This document shows positions 45,001 through 60,000 of a stretch of DNA of 64,000 bases, piece by piece. The notes under the pieces are model-generated. The model did no database searches. It was not told where the DNA came from and saw only the letters and a program-made list of their open reading frames with translations. A program made the position numbers and the translations under genes. The stretch lies in the NCBI GenBank assembly GCA_949775045.1, contig OX459105.1, positions 13,729,227-13,793,226 of the forward strand, in the 5' to 3' direction. Source of the DNA: Metridium senile. Lineage: Eukaryota > Cnidaria > Anthozoa > Actiniaria > Metridiidae. Numbering within the stretch: position 1 is the stretch's first letter; the number at the start of each line of letters is the position of its first letter.

Positions 45001-48000
45001 AGGCTCTCCCTGTGCAAATGAGCCTGTGCGTATCAGAAATACCGTATGCAATCTTGAAAACAATTCCATTACCATATATGCATTATATATAGGTGAGAAG
45101 TAACAAAAGACTTTGATTAGCGCGCGAGATTTTTTTCTTTTTTTTAACAGGTTGAGATTGCAACAGAACAATAGGCATATCTTTGATACGTACATTTATT
45201 CGGCGAATCGAGATTACTCCTGTGCAAATGCGCCTGTGTGAAATTGTACAGCGGTTCTAAATAACAAGAAACTGGTGTATTATTATTACAAACCTCTATC
45301 GCACATCATCCCCGTGTAGCCCTTTGTACATTGACATCTAAAACTATCCATCTCAGCGTGACATGTACCACCGTTCATACACACATAATGCGTGACACAG
45401 GCGTGGTCACAATTATGTACATTGACACCAGATCGAGGCGATGACAGGTCGAGCGGTTTTGAATTGATAGTGACCTGAAACGCATGCGTAAAAATGTGAT
45501 AAGTTCGTGATTAAATTATTACCTTTATCGGCATAAAGACTTTTGTTGCCTTTAATTTTTTGTTGAATATCTTGCGATATTCTCTACTTTTACATTAATT
45601 ATAAACAGGAAATTTCGCGCGTACTCAGTTTCGGTTAGTATATAAGCCAATCAGAAGCATTTCTGTTGCATATCGCCAACAGTTCCAAGATGGCGTCGTT
45701 CTAGAGAGTTGTTTACCGTGTTAACCCTCGATAAATACATCCTTAAAATAACTTTATATTAAAAGTTCTATGTTACTTGGACATTAAAATTTCACTGCTG
45801 CTCTATCAGGGATAAAAAAAAAATGAAGACAAAACGCAAATGCCTAAAAGTAACCGAAATTCTTTTTGTCTCGAGTCGCAATTTGGAACTATTCGTTTTG
45901 ACAAATAATTCTTTGCTTTGTTTTTTTTTTGTGTTTCTTCATTATCATCATCATCAGAATTTTTACCTTTTGTATACATCCAACAAATCCTGTTTTAACA
46001 GCACTGGCCAGCGGTTGCAGTGAGTAGTCTTTCATTCCACCAAGGTACAAATCATCTTTAAGTGTTATTGTACTGAAGTAACCAGGCGATTTTCCCAACA
46101 CAGGCTTCCCGCCATCTAGTATTAACTTTCCGATTTTATAGCGTCTTGAGATTGTTATGGTATGCCATTGTTCGACTAAAATCTTTGTTGTACTCCTATA
46201 TAAAAAAATATATCTTCATTACAAAATCTGATGTTGTCCAAATATTACGCAACCCCCTCCCCCCTTCCTGGTTGTTAAAAAATATCATTACCAACCCCCT
46301 ATATTTGCCCAGTTTATAACTAAAGCTAATTAAATTAGTATAGCTTCCGAAAATAACGTGACCCCCCTCAATATTGCCTATCCCCCCCATCAGAAGGGTT
46401 ATCATTATCATCACATTTCATCAAAACCACCATCATCTTTGCAGTACAAATCACCATTATCATCAACATCATCATCAACATTGTTATCACCACCACCATT
46501 ATCATCATCATCATTATCATCACCATTATCATTATCATCATCATCACCATTATCACCACCACCATTATCATCATCATCATTATCATCACCTTTATCATTA
46601 TCATTATCATCATCATCACCATTATCACCACCACCATTGTCATCATCATCATCACCACCATTATCACCACCACCATTATCACCACCACCATTATCATCAC
46701 CACCATTATCATCACCACCATTATCATCACCACCATTATCATCATCACCATTATCATCACCACCATCATCATCACCACCATTATCATCATCATCATTATC
46801 ACCACCACCATTATCATCACCACCATTATCATCATCATCATCACCACCATTATCATCACCACCATTATCACCACCACCATTATCATCACCACCATTATCA
46901 TCACCACCATTATCACCACCACCATTATCATCACCACCATTATCATCACCACCATTATCATCACCACCATTATCACCACCACCATTATCATCACCACCAT
47001 TATCACCACCACCATTATCATCATCATCATTATCACCACCACCATTATCATCACCACCATTATCATCATCATCATCACCACCATTATCATCACCACCATT
47101 ATCACCACCACCATTATCATCACCACCATTATCATCACCACCATTATCACCACCACCATTATCATCACCACCATTATCATCACCACCATTATCATCACCA
47201 CCATTATCATCATCACCATTATCATCACCACCATCATCATCACCACCATTATCATCATCATCATTATCACCACCACCATTATCATCACCACCATTATCAT
47301 CATCATCATCACCACCATTATCATCACCACCATTATCACCACCACCATTATCATCACCACCATTATCATCACCACCATTATCACCACCACCATTATCATC
47401 ACCACCATTATCATCACCACCATTATCATCACCACCATTATCACCACCACCATTATCATCACCACCATTATCACCACCACCATTATCATCATCATCATTA
47501 TCACCACCACCATTATCATCACCACCATTATCATCATCATCATCACCACCATTATCATCACCACCATTATCACCACCACCATTATCATCACCACCATTAT
47601 CATCACCACCATTATCACCACCACCATTATCATCACCACCATTATCATCACCACCATTATCATCACCACCATTATCACCACCACCATTATCATCACCACC
47701 ATTATCATCACCATCATTATCATCACCACCATTATCACCACCACCATTATCACCACCACCATTATCATCACCACCATTATCATCACCACCATTATCACCA
47801 CCACCATTATCACCATTATCACCACCATTATCATCACCACCATTATCACCACCACCATTATCACCACCACCATTATCATCACCACCATTATCATCACCAC
47901 CATTATCACCACCATCATTATCATCACCACCATTATCATCACCACCATTATCATCACCACCATTATCATCACCACCATTATCATCACCACCATTATCATC

Positions 48001-51000
48001 ACCACCATTATCATCACCACCATTATCACCACCACCATTATCACCACCACCATTATCATCACCATCATTATCATCACCACCATTATCACCACCATCATTA
48101 TCATCACCACCATTATCACCACCACCATTATCATCACCACCATTGTCATCATCATCATCACCACCATTATCATCACCACCATTATCACCACAACCATTAT
48201 CATCACCATCATTATCATCACCACCATTATCACCACCACCATTATCATCACCACCATTGTCATCATCATCATCACCACCATTATCATCACCACCATTATC
48301 ATCACCACCATTATCATCACCACCATTATCATCACCACCATTATCACCACCACCATTATCATCACCACCATTATCACCACCACCATTATCATCACCACCA
48401 TTATCATCACCACCATTATCACCACAACCATTATCATCACCATCATTATCATCACCACCATTATCACCACCACCATTATCATCACCACCATTATCACCAC
48501 CACCATTATCATCATCATCATTATCATCACCATTATCATCACCACCATTATCATCACCATCATTATCATCACCACCATTATCATCACCACCATTATCATC
48601 ACCACCATTATCATCACCACCATTATCATCACCACCATTATCATCACCACCATTATCATCATCATCATTATCACCACCACCATCATTACCACCATAATTA
48701 TCATATTTATTGCTCTCATAACCAATCATCATTATCATCACCATTATCATTATCATCATCATCACCATTATCACCACCACCATTATCATCATCATCATTA
48801 TCATCACCTTTATCATCACCACCATTATCATCACCACCATTATCATCACCACCATTATCATCACCACCATTATCATCATCATCATTATCACCACCACCAT
48901 CATTACCACCATAATTATCATATTTATTGCTCTCATAACCAATCATCATTATCATCACCATTGTCATCATCATCATCACCACCATTATCACCACCACCAT
49001 TATCATCACCACCATTATCACCATTATCATTATCATCACCACCATTATCATCACCACCATTATCACCACCACCATTATCATCACCACCATTATCACCACC
49101 ACCATTATCACCACCACCATTATCATCACCACCATTATCATCACCACCATTATCATCATCATTATCATCACCATCATTATCACCACCATTATCATCACCA
49201 CCATTATCATCACCACCATTATCACCACCATTATCATCACCATTATCACCACCATTATCATCACCACCATTATCACCACCACCATTATCATCACCACCAT
49301 TATCACCACCACCATTATCATCACCACCATTATCATCACCACCATTATCATCACCACCATTATCATCACCACCATTATCATCACCACCATTATCATCACC
49401 ACCATTATCACCACCACCATTATCATCACCACCATTATCACCACCACCATTATCATCACCACCATTATCATCACCACCATTATCATCATCATTATCATCA
49501 CCATTATCATCACCATTATCACCACCATTATCACCACCACCATTATCATCACCACCATTATCACCACCACCATTATCATCACCACCATTATCATCATCAT
49601 TATCATCACCATTATCATCATCACCACCATTATCATCACCACCATTATCATCACCACCATTATCACCACCACCATTATCATCACCACCATTATCATCACC
49701 ACCATTATCATCACCACCATTATCATCACCACCATTATCACCACCACCATTATCACCACCACCATTATCATCACCATTATCATCACCACCATTATCATCA
49801 CCACCATTATCATCACCACCATTATCATCATCATCATTATCATCACCATTATCATCACCACCATTATCATCACCACCATTATCATCACCACCATTATCAT
49901 CATCATCATTATCATCACCATTATCATCACCACCATTATCATCACCACCATTATCACCACCACCATTATCACCACCACCATTATCATCACCACCATTATC
50001 ATCACCACCATTATCATCACCACTATTATCATCATCATCATTATCATCACCACCATTATCATCACCACCATTATCATCACCACCATTATCATCACCACCA
50101 TTATCATCACCACCATTATCATCATAATCATTATCACCACCACCATCATTACCACCATAATTATCATATTTATTGCTCTCATAACCAATCATCATTATCA
50201 TCACCATTATCATTATCATCATCATCACCATTATCACCACCACCATTATCATCATCATCATTATCATCACCTTTATCATTATCATTATCATCATCATCAC
50301 CATTATCACCACCACCATTGTCATCATCATCATCACCACCATTATCATCACCACCATTATCATCACCACCATTATCATCACCACCATTATCATCATCATC
50401 ATTATCACCACCACCATTATCACCACCACCATTATCATCACCACCATTATCATCACCACCATTATCACCACCACCATTATCATCACCACCATTATCACCA
50501 CCACCATTATCATCACCACCATTATCATCACCACCATTATCACCATTATCATTATCACCACCACCATTATCATCACCACCATTATCATCACCACCATTAT
50601 CACCACCACCATTATCATCACCACCATTATCATCACCACCATTATCATCACCACCATTATCATCACCACCATTATCACCACCACCATTATCATCACCACC
50701 ATTATCATCACCACCATTATCATCACCACCATTATCATCACCACCATTATCACCACCACCATTATCATCACCACCATTATCATCACCACCATTATCATCA
50801 CCACCATTATCACCACCACCATTATCATCACCACCATTATCATCACCATCATTATCATCACCACCATTATCACCACAACCATTATCATCACCACCATTAT
50901 CACCATTATCATTATCACCACCACCATTATCATCACCACCATTGTCATCATCATCATTATCATCACCACCATTATCACCACCACCATTGTCATCATCATC

Positions 51001-54000
51001 ATCACCACCATTATCATCATCATCATTATCACCACCACCATTATCATCACCACCATTATCATCATCATCATCATCATCATCATCATTATCACCACCACCA
51101 TTATCATCACCACCATTATCATCACCACCATTATCACCACCACCATTATCACCACCACCATTATCATCACCACCATTATCATCATCATCATCATCATCAT
51201 CATCATTATCACCACCACCATTATCATCACCACCATTATCATCACCACCATTATCACCACCACCATTATCACCACCACCATTATCATCATCATCATTATC
51301 ATCACCACCATTATCATCACCACCATTGTCATCATCATCATCACCACCATTATCATCACCACCATTATCATCACCACCATTATCATCACCACCATTATCA
51401 TCACCACCATTATCATCACCACCATTATCACCACCACCATTATCATCACCACCATTATCATCACCACCATTATCATCACCACCATTATCATCACCACCAT
51501 TATCATCACCACCATTATCATCACCACCATTATCACCACCACCATTATCATCACCATCATCATTATCACCACCACCATTATCATCACCACCATTATCATC
51601 ACCACCATTATCACCACCACCATTATCACCACCACCATTATCATCATCATCATTATCATCACCACCATTATCATCACCACCATTATCATCATCATCATTA
51701 TCATCACCACCATTATCATCACCACCATTATCATCACCACCATTATCATCACCACCATTATCATCACCACCATTATCATTACCACCATTATCATCACCAC
51801 CATTATCACCACCACCATTATCATCACCATCATCATTACCACCATAATTATCATATTTATTGCTCTCATAACCAATCATCATTATCATCACCATTATCAT
51901 TATCATCATCATCACCATTATCACCACCACCATTATCATCATCATCATTATCATCACCTTTATCATTATCATTATCATCATCATCACCATTATCACCACC
52001 AACATTGTCATCATCATCATCACCACCATTATCATCACCACCATTATCATCACCATCATTATCATCACCACCATTATCATCACCACCATTATCATCACCA
52101 CCATTATCACCACCACCATTATCATCACCACCATTATCATCACCACCATTATCATCACCACCATTATCATCATCATCATTATCACCACCACCATTATCAC
52201 CATTATCATTATCACCACCACCATTATCATCACCACCATTGTCATCATCATCATTATCATCACCACCATTATCACCACCACCATTGTCATCATCATCATC
52301 ACCACCATTATCATCATCATCATTATCACCACCACCATTATCATCACCACCATTATCATCATCATCATCATCATCATCATCATTATCACCACCACCATTA
52401 TCATCACCACCATTATCATCACCACCATTATCACCACCACCATTATCACCACCACCATTATCATCATCATCATTATCATCACCACCATTATCATCACCAC
52501 CATTGTCATCATCATCATCACCACCATTATCATCACCACCATTATCATCACCACCATTATCATCACCACCATTATCATCACCACCATTATCATCACCACC
52601 ATTATCACCACCACCATTATCATCACCACCATTATCATCACCACCATTATCATCACCACCATTATCATCATCATCATTATCATCACCACCATTATCATCA
52701 CCACCATTATCACCACCACCATTATCATCACCACCATTATCATCACCACCATTATCACCACCACCATTATCATTACCACCATTATCATCACCACCATTAT
52801 CACCACCATTATCATCACCACCATTATCATCACCACCATTATCACCACCACCATTATCATCACCATCATTATCACCACCATTATCATCACCACCATTATC
52901 ATCACCACCATTATCATCACCACCATTATCACCACCACCATTATCATCACCACCATTATCACCACCACCATTATCATCATCATCATTATCACCACCATTA
53001 TCATCACCACCATTATCACCATTATCATTATCATCACCACCATTATCATCACCACCATTATCATCATCATCATTATCACCACCATTATCATCACCACCAT
53101 TATCACCATTATCATTATCATCACCACCATTATCATCACCACCATTATCACCACCACCATTATCATCACCACCATTATCATCACCACCATTATCATCACC
53201 ACCATTATCATCACCATTATCACCACCACCATTATCATCACCACCATTATCATCACCACCATTATCATCACCACCATTATCATCACCACCATTATCATCA
53301 CCATCATCATTACCACCATAATTATCATATTTATTGCTCTCATAACCAATCATCATTATCATCACCATTATCATTATCATCATCATCACCATTATCACCA
53401 CCACCATTATCATCATCATCATTATCATCACCTTTATCATTATCATTATCATCATCATCACCATTATCACCACCACCATTGTCATCATCATCATCACCAC
53501 CATTATCATCACCACCATTATCATCACCATCATTATCATCACCACCATTATCATCACCACCATTATCATCACCACCATTATCATCACCACCATTATCATC
53601 ACCACCATTATCATCACCACCATTATCATCATCACCATTATCATCACCACCATTATCATCACCACCATTATCACCACCACCATTATCACCACCACCATCA
53701 TCATCACCACCATTATCATCACCACCATTATCATCACCACCATTATCATCACCACCATTATCATCACCACCATTATCATCACCACCATTATCATCACCAC
53801 CATTATCATCACCACCATTATCATCACCATCATCATTACCACCATAATTATCATATTTATTGCTCTCATAACCAATCATCATTATCATCACCATTATCAT
53901 TATCATCATCATCACCATTATCACCACCACCATTATCATCATCATCATTATCATCACCTTTATCATTATCATTATCATCATCATCACCATTATCACCACC

Positions 54001-57000
54001 ACCATTGTCATCATCATCATCACCACCATTATCATCACCACCATTATCATCACCATCATTATCATCACCACCATTATCATCACCACCATTATCATCACCA
54101 CCATTATCATCACCACCATTATCATCACCACCATTATCATCACCACCATTATCATCATCACCATTATCATCACCACCATTATCATCACCACCATTATCAC
54201 CACCACCATTATCACCACCACCATTATCATCACCACCATTATCATCACCACCATTATCATCACCACCATTATCATCACCACCATTATCATCACCACCATT
54301 ATCACCACCACCATTATCATTACCACCATTATCATCACCATTATCACCACCATTATCATCACCACCATTATCATCACCACCATTATCATCACCACCATTA
54401 TCACCACCACCATTATCATCACCACCATTATCATCACCACCATTATCATCATCATCATTATCATCACCATTATCATCACCACCATTATCACCATCACCAT
54501 TATCATCACCACCATTATCATCACCACCATTATCATCATCATCATCATCACCACCATTATCATCACCACCATTATCACCACCACCATTATCATCACCACC
54601 ATTATCATCACCACCATTATCATCACCACCATTATCATCACCACCATTATCATCATCATCATTATCATCACCACCATTATCATCACCACCATTATCACCA
54701 CCACCATTATCATCACCACCATTATCATCACCACCATTATCATCACCACCATTATCATCACCACCATTATCATCATCATCATTATCACCACCATTATCAT
54801 CACCACCATTATCATCACCACCATTATCACCATCACCATTATCATCACCACCATTATCACCACCATTATCATCACCACCATTATCATCACCACCATTATC
54901 ATCACCACCATTATCATCACCACCATTATCACCACCACCATTATCATCACCACCATTATCATCACCACCATTATCATCACCACCATTATCATCACCACCA
55001 TTATCATCATCATCATTATCACCACCATTATCATCACCACCATTATCATCACCACCATTATCATCACCACCATTATCATCACCACCATTATCATCATCAT
55101 CATTATCATCACCATTATCATCACCACCATTATCACCATCACCATTATCATCACCACCATTATCACCACCATTATCATCACCACCATTATCATCATCATC
55201 ATTATCACCACCATTATCATCACCACCATTATCACCACCACCATTATCACCATTATCATCATCATCATTATCATCACCACCATTATCATCACCACCATTG
55301 TCATCATCATCATCACCACCATTATCATCACCACCATTATCATCACCACCATTATCATCACCACCATTATCATCACCACCATTATCACCACCACCATTAT
55401 CACCATCACCATTATCATCACCATCATTATCATCACCACCATTATCATCATCATCATCATCACCACCATTATCATCACCACCATTATCACCACCACCATT
55501 ATCATCACCACCATTATCATCACCACCATTATCATCACCACCATTATCATCACCACCATTATCATCATCATCATTATCATCACCACCATTATCATCACCA
55601 CCATTATCACCACCACCATTATCATCACCACCATTATCATCACCACCATTATCATCACCACCATTATCATCACCACCATTATCATCATCATCATTATCAC
55701 CACCATTATCATCACCACCATTATCATCACCACCATTATCACCATCACCATTATCATCACCACCATTATCACCACCATTATCATCACCACCATTATCATC
55801 ACCACCATTATCATCACCACCATTATCATCACCACCATTATCACCACCACCATTATCATCACCACCATTATCATCACCACCATTATCATCACCACCATTA
55901 TCATCACCACCATTATCATCATCATCATTATCACCACCATTATCATCACCACCATTATCATCACCACCATTATCATCACCACCATTATCATCACCACCAT
56001 TATCATCATCATCATTATCATCACCATTATCATCACCACCATTATCACCATCACCATTATCATCACCACCATTATCACCACCATTATCATCACCACCATT
56101 ATCATCATCATCATTATCACCACCATTATCATCACCACCATTATCACCACCACCATTATCACCATTATCATCATCATCATTATCATCACCACCATTATCA
56201 TCACCACCATTGTCATCATCATCATCACCACCATTATCATCACCACCATTATCATCACCACCATTATCATCACCACCATTATCATCACCACCATTATCAC
56301 CACCACCATTATCATCACCACCATTATCATCACCATCATTATCATTACCACCATTATCATCACCACCATTATCACCACCACCATTATCATCACCATCATC
56401 ATTACCACCATAATTATCATATTTATTGCTCTCATAACCAATACACCATCTCTTGTACGTACCTTAAAACAGCGGCACCGGATCCACAGTCAAATGTAAA
56501 TTCCACGAATCCTTTCCTAAGTGCGAGTGATACATAATCCCCTCTACTACCGTCAATATGCTGACCATTATACAATATTAAACCAGTATCTTTCCTTGGC
56601 TTGAGTACTATGGATATGGTGAAATCGCTGTAATATGCTTGATGACCTGAGGCGGGGTAAGAAAGGTACGATCGACCAGGAAATGACGGCATCTTAATAT
56701 CAAGCCCTGAAAAATGACATTTGAAATAATAAGATTGCGTGACCTTAAAATAATATGGATTGCGTGACATTAAAAATAATAAAATTTCGTGACCTTAAAA
56801 CAATATGGATTGCGTGACCTTAAAGCAATAAGGATTGCGTGACCTAAATACGACTTCATCTTAATTAATGATAAATGGAATACAAATGTGAGAAAGAAGT
56901 TTTGATCGAAGAAGCATACTATTATGTTAAATAACGCATAAAATGTTGTTTTGACGATTTGGCGTGACTTTCAAATACATGTGCGCACTAAAGAACATTG

Positions 57001-60000
57001 CGTGACTTACGTTTATCGCAAAGCATGCCGGTATATCCGATTTGACACTGACATTTAAAGCCATTTCTCTCCGCGTGACAAGTGCCGCCATTTTGACATA
57101 CAGGTTGCTTGACACACACGTGGTTACAGTTGTCAATGTTTAAACCAGAAATAGGCGAAGAGAGATCCAATGGGACAGAGTTGATTATAACCTGGATAAA
57201 GAGAAACGTGGTTTTCATTAGTAACGATAGGTTATACATTGTACGTATAATGAAATTCGTAACGTCGTTAAAAATGTTGACTTAACTTTACTGACGTTTC
57301 GAGCTTTAGCCCTTCGTCGGATTAAAAGAGTTAGACTAAGAGAGGTACTGAGTATAAATAAGAAGCGGGAAAAGTTATGAACCAATCAAAAAGCGATAGG
57401 AAATGTAGGAGGAGTTAAAGAACAATGGAAAAACTAATTGAAAGCGAATCGTTTATTCATTCATTTAACTAAACCATTTTTATGTTCATCCAACCCATTT
57501 TTCGTGATTTATCTATTCCTCAATGTCTCTATCCATCTGTCTGAAATCATATATCCAATTCAACCTCCTTCCCAGGGCCCTCTCCCTTCGCATTCCGCCC
57601 CATCCAAAAGCGAAGGGAAAGGGCCCTGGAAGCGAGGTTGATATCCAATTCATACCTTTTGAATAGATCCTACAAATCCCGTCTTCATTTCAATCGCAAA
57701 TGGTTGATATTTATAATCCTTCATTCCACCAACATACAGGCTCTGGCGTAAACTGATGTGACGTAAGCGACCAGGCGATTCGCCGAACACAGGAAGCCCA
57801 TCATCTATCTTTAGACTACCTTTCCTGCCGCTCCTCCATATTGTTATAATATGCCAATACTCTGTGCTGATTGGTTCTTTACTCCTTTATCAAAGAATCG
57901 AAATGTATTTTTGTAAGGAAAGCCATGAAAAATCGTATATTTATAGGTGGACGTACAGTGACGTATTTTGTTGTGGTTTTGCCAACCAACCATTGTTATT
58001 ACAACAAAAAGTACATTATAGGTGGACGTACAGTGACGTATTTTGTTGTGGTTTTTGCCAACCAATCATTGTTATTAGAACAAAGAAAATTAAAAAAATA
58101 AATTGTGAAAAATGGTTGGTAAATTAGCATCACAATACCAACACTTGTAAACACTACGCTCATCTATATATACTCCTTGGCGTAACATTATTATTTAAGA
58201 GATAGTTCATAGATAGCGTGCACGCGGGAGGTTGCTAAGCACGAAAAATAGCGTAATGAGTGGCACGACGCGAAGCGGTAAATAAGAGGTAAAACACGAA
58301 GAAAAAACGCCGGGTGAAAATAGATTGTTTTCGCGTTGACATGAAAATTGACGTGAGCAAAAATCTATGGTATATCCAAATCTAGTTCATAGATGCTAGC
58401 CAATCACAGCGTGCGTTATATACCATCTATGTTATAATATTTTCTTTACCTGATTATTGCTGCACCAGATCCACAGTCAAATAAGAACTCCACCATCCCC
58501 TCCCTTAGAGATAACGAGAAGAAGTCACCTTGACCTTTATCTCTATCAGTGTTCAATAATAACAGACCAGTCTCTGAGGCTGGTTTCAAAGTGAGGCTGA
58601 TAGTAAACGACTTGGATGCAACATCTCCCGTGGAGGGGTAGGAGAGGTACGAGTGTCCATTGAATGACGGGAGTTTGAGTGTTATTTCTAAGAAAACAAT
58701 CACATTGAGATAGTTAGACTGCAAAACAGTCCCTACTTTTACGCGAAAACGCCGAGGAAACGAGTTGAATCAGACGAAATTCTGTCCGCGAGAGAATGAG
58801 AAGAGGATTAACGGATGAGCGGGGAGTGAGGCGAGGGGGGAGTGACGTGTCTCTCCACCCTCGCTATAATCCTCTCCTCATTCTCTCGCGACCAGAATTC
58901 CGTTAGATCGAACTTCAACTCGTATTTTACAGGTATTTGTGGCAATACCTGTAAATTAACAACGTTTTTATAATAAATCTAAGTGTACTCGACCACATTA
59001 AATAAAGTTATCATATCTTAACTCGCTTCCTCGGAGTTTTCGCGTAAAAGTACGGACTGTTTCTATAATAGTTAGTCGTTGTGACCTTATGGCGGAGTCT
59101 CAGAAAACAATTACTTACCATTCTGACAGTACTGGCCAGCGGTTCCTAAAGGACATGCGCACATTGATTGGCCTTGGTTTGTAAATCGACATACACCGCC
59201 ATTTTTACACTGGCATTTTTGCGTTGACTGTTGACACTCGTCTAGAAACAAAGGAAAACAATTAATACACAATAAATAACTGTATTGGTGAGAGTATTGG
59301 AAACCAATTGTTGAACAGCGCGCTTAATTATTAGGGATTCTTTTCCATTTCCAGCACAGGTAGCCCAAGCTCACTGTTAGTGTTGATTTACTAAAGGATA
59401 TATGGGTACTTTTCGACCTTCGATTTTTTGCCTTAAAATTTAATAAAATTCAACAAAACTCTTACAGTGTCGTCTTGTTGATCTCTAGAATCCTATGAAT
59501 TAATTTCAGCTGATTTCGAAGGTTAAAAAGTGTCCATATATCCTAGCTTTAGTAAATCAACACTAACAGTGAGCTTGGGCTACCTGTCTTTCAAGTTCAC
59601 TGACAGAGAAGAAGATAACAATTATATCATTAAATTGTAAAGTAGTGAAGTCAAGTCCTATTATATTAGTATGATAACCGTCATCATCAATCATTATCAA
59701 TACCACTACTATAGCATCGATCATCATTATCATCAGTATTATCAGCACTTTAATCATGAACACTATTATCATCACTGCCATCAACATCATCACTATAATC
59801 AGTATCATCAGCATCGTTGTCATCGCCAAAATCACAATATCAAACTCAGATAATCATCATCATTATCATCAATTAGCATTTAGTTTCAATAAAGTGCTTC
59901 AAAACGCATGAATTATGAAATATAAAAACATCGTAAAATACAATGAAATCGTTAACATATTTCATATGTGAGCAGAGTTGTGTGCTAAAATATTTAACGT

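Noticed and set aside
46358..56441. Very long open frames (up to about 1050 codons) on both strands through the satellite
   Set aside because: All three frames on both strands are open because the repeat keeps a 3-bp period without stop triplets. The products are monotonous (VVMIM, SPPLS, HHHHY or DDNGG) and the region is an intron of the LamG gene by splice phase on both sides.
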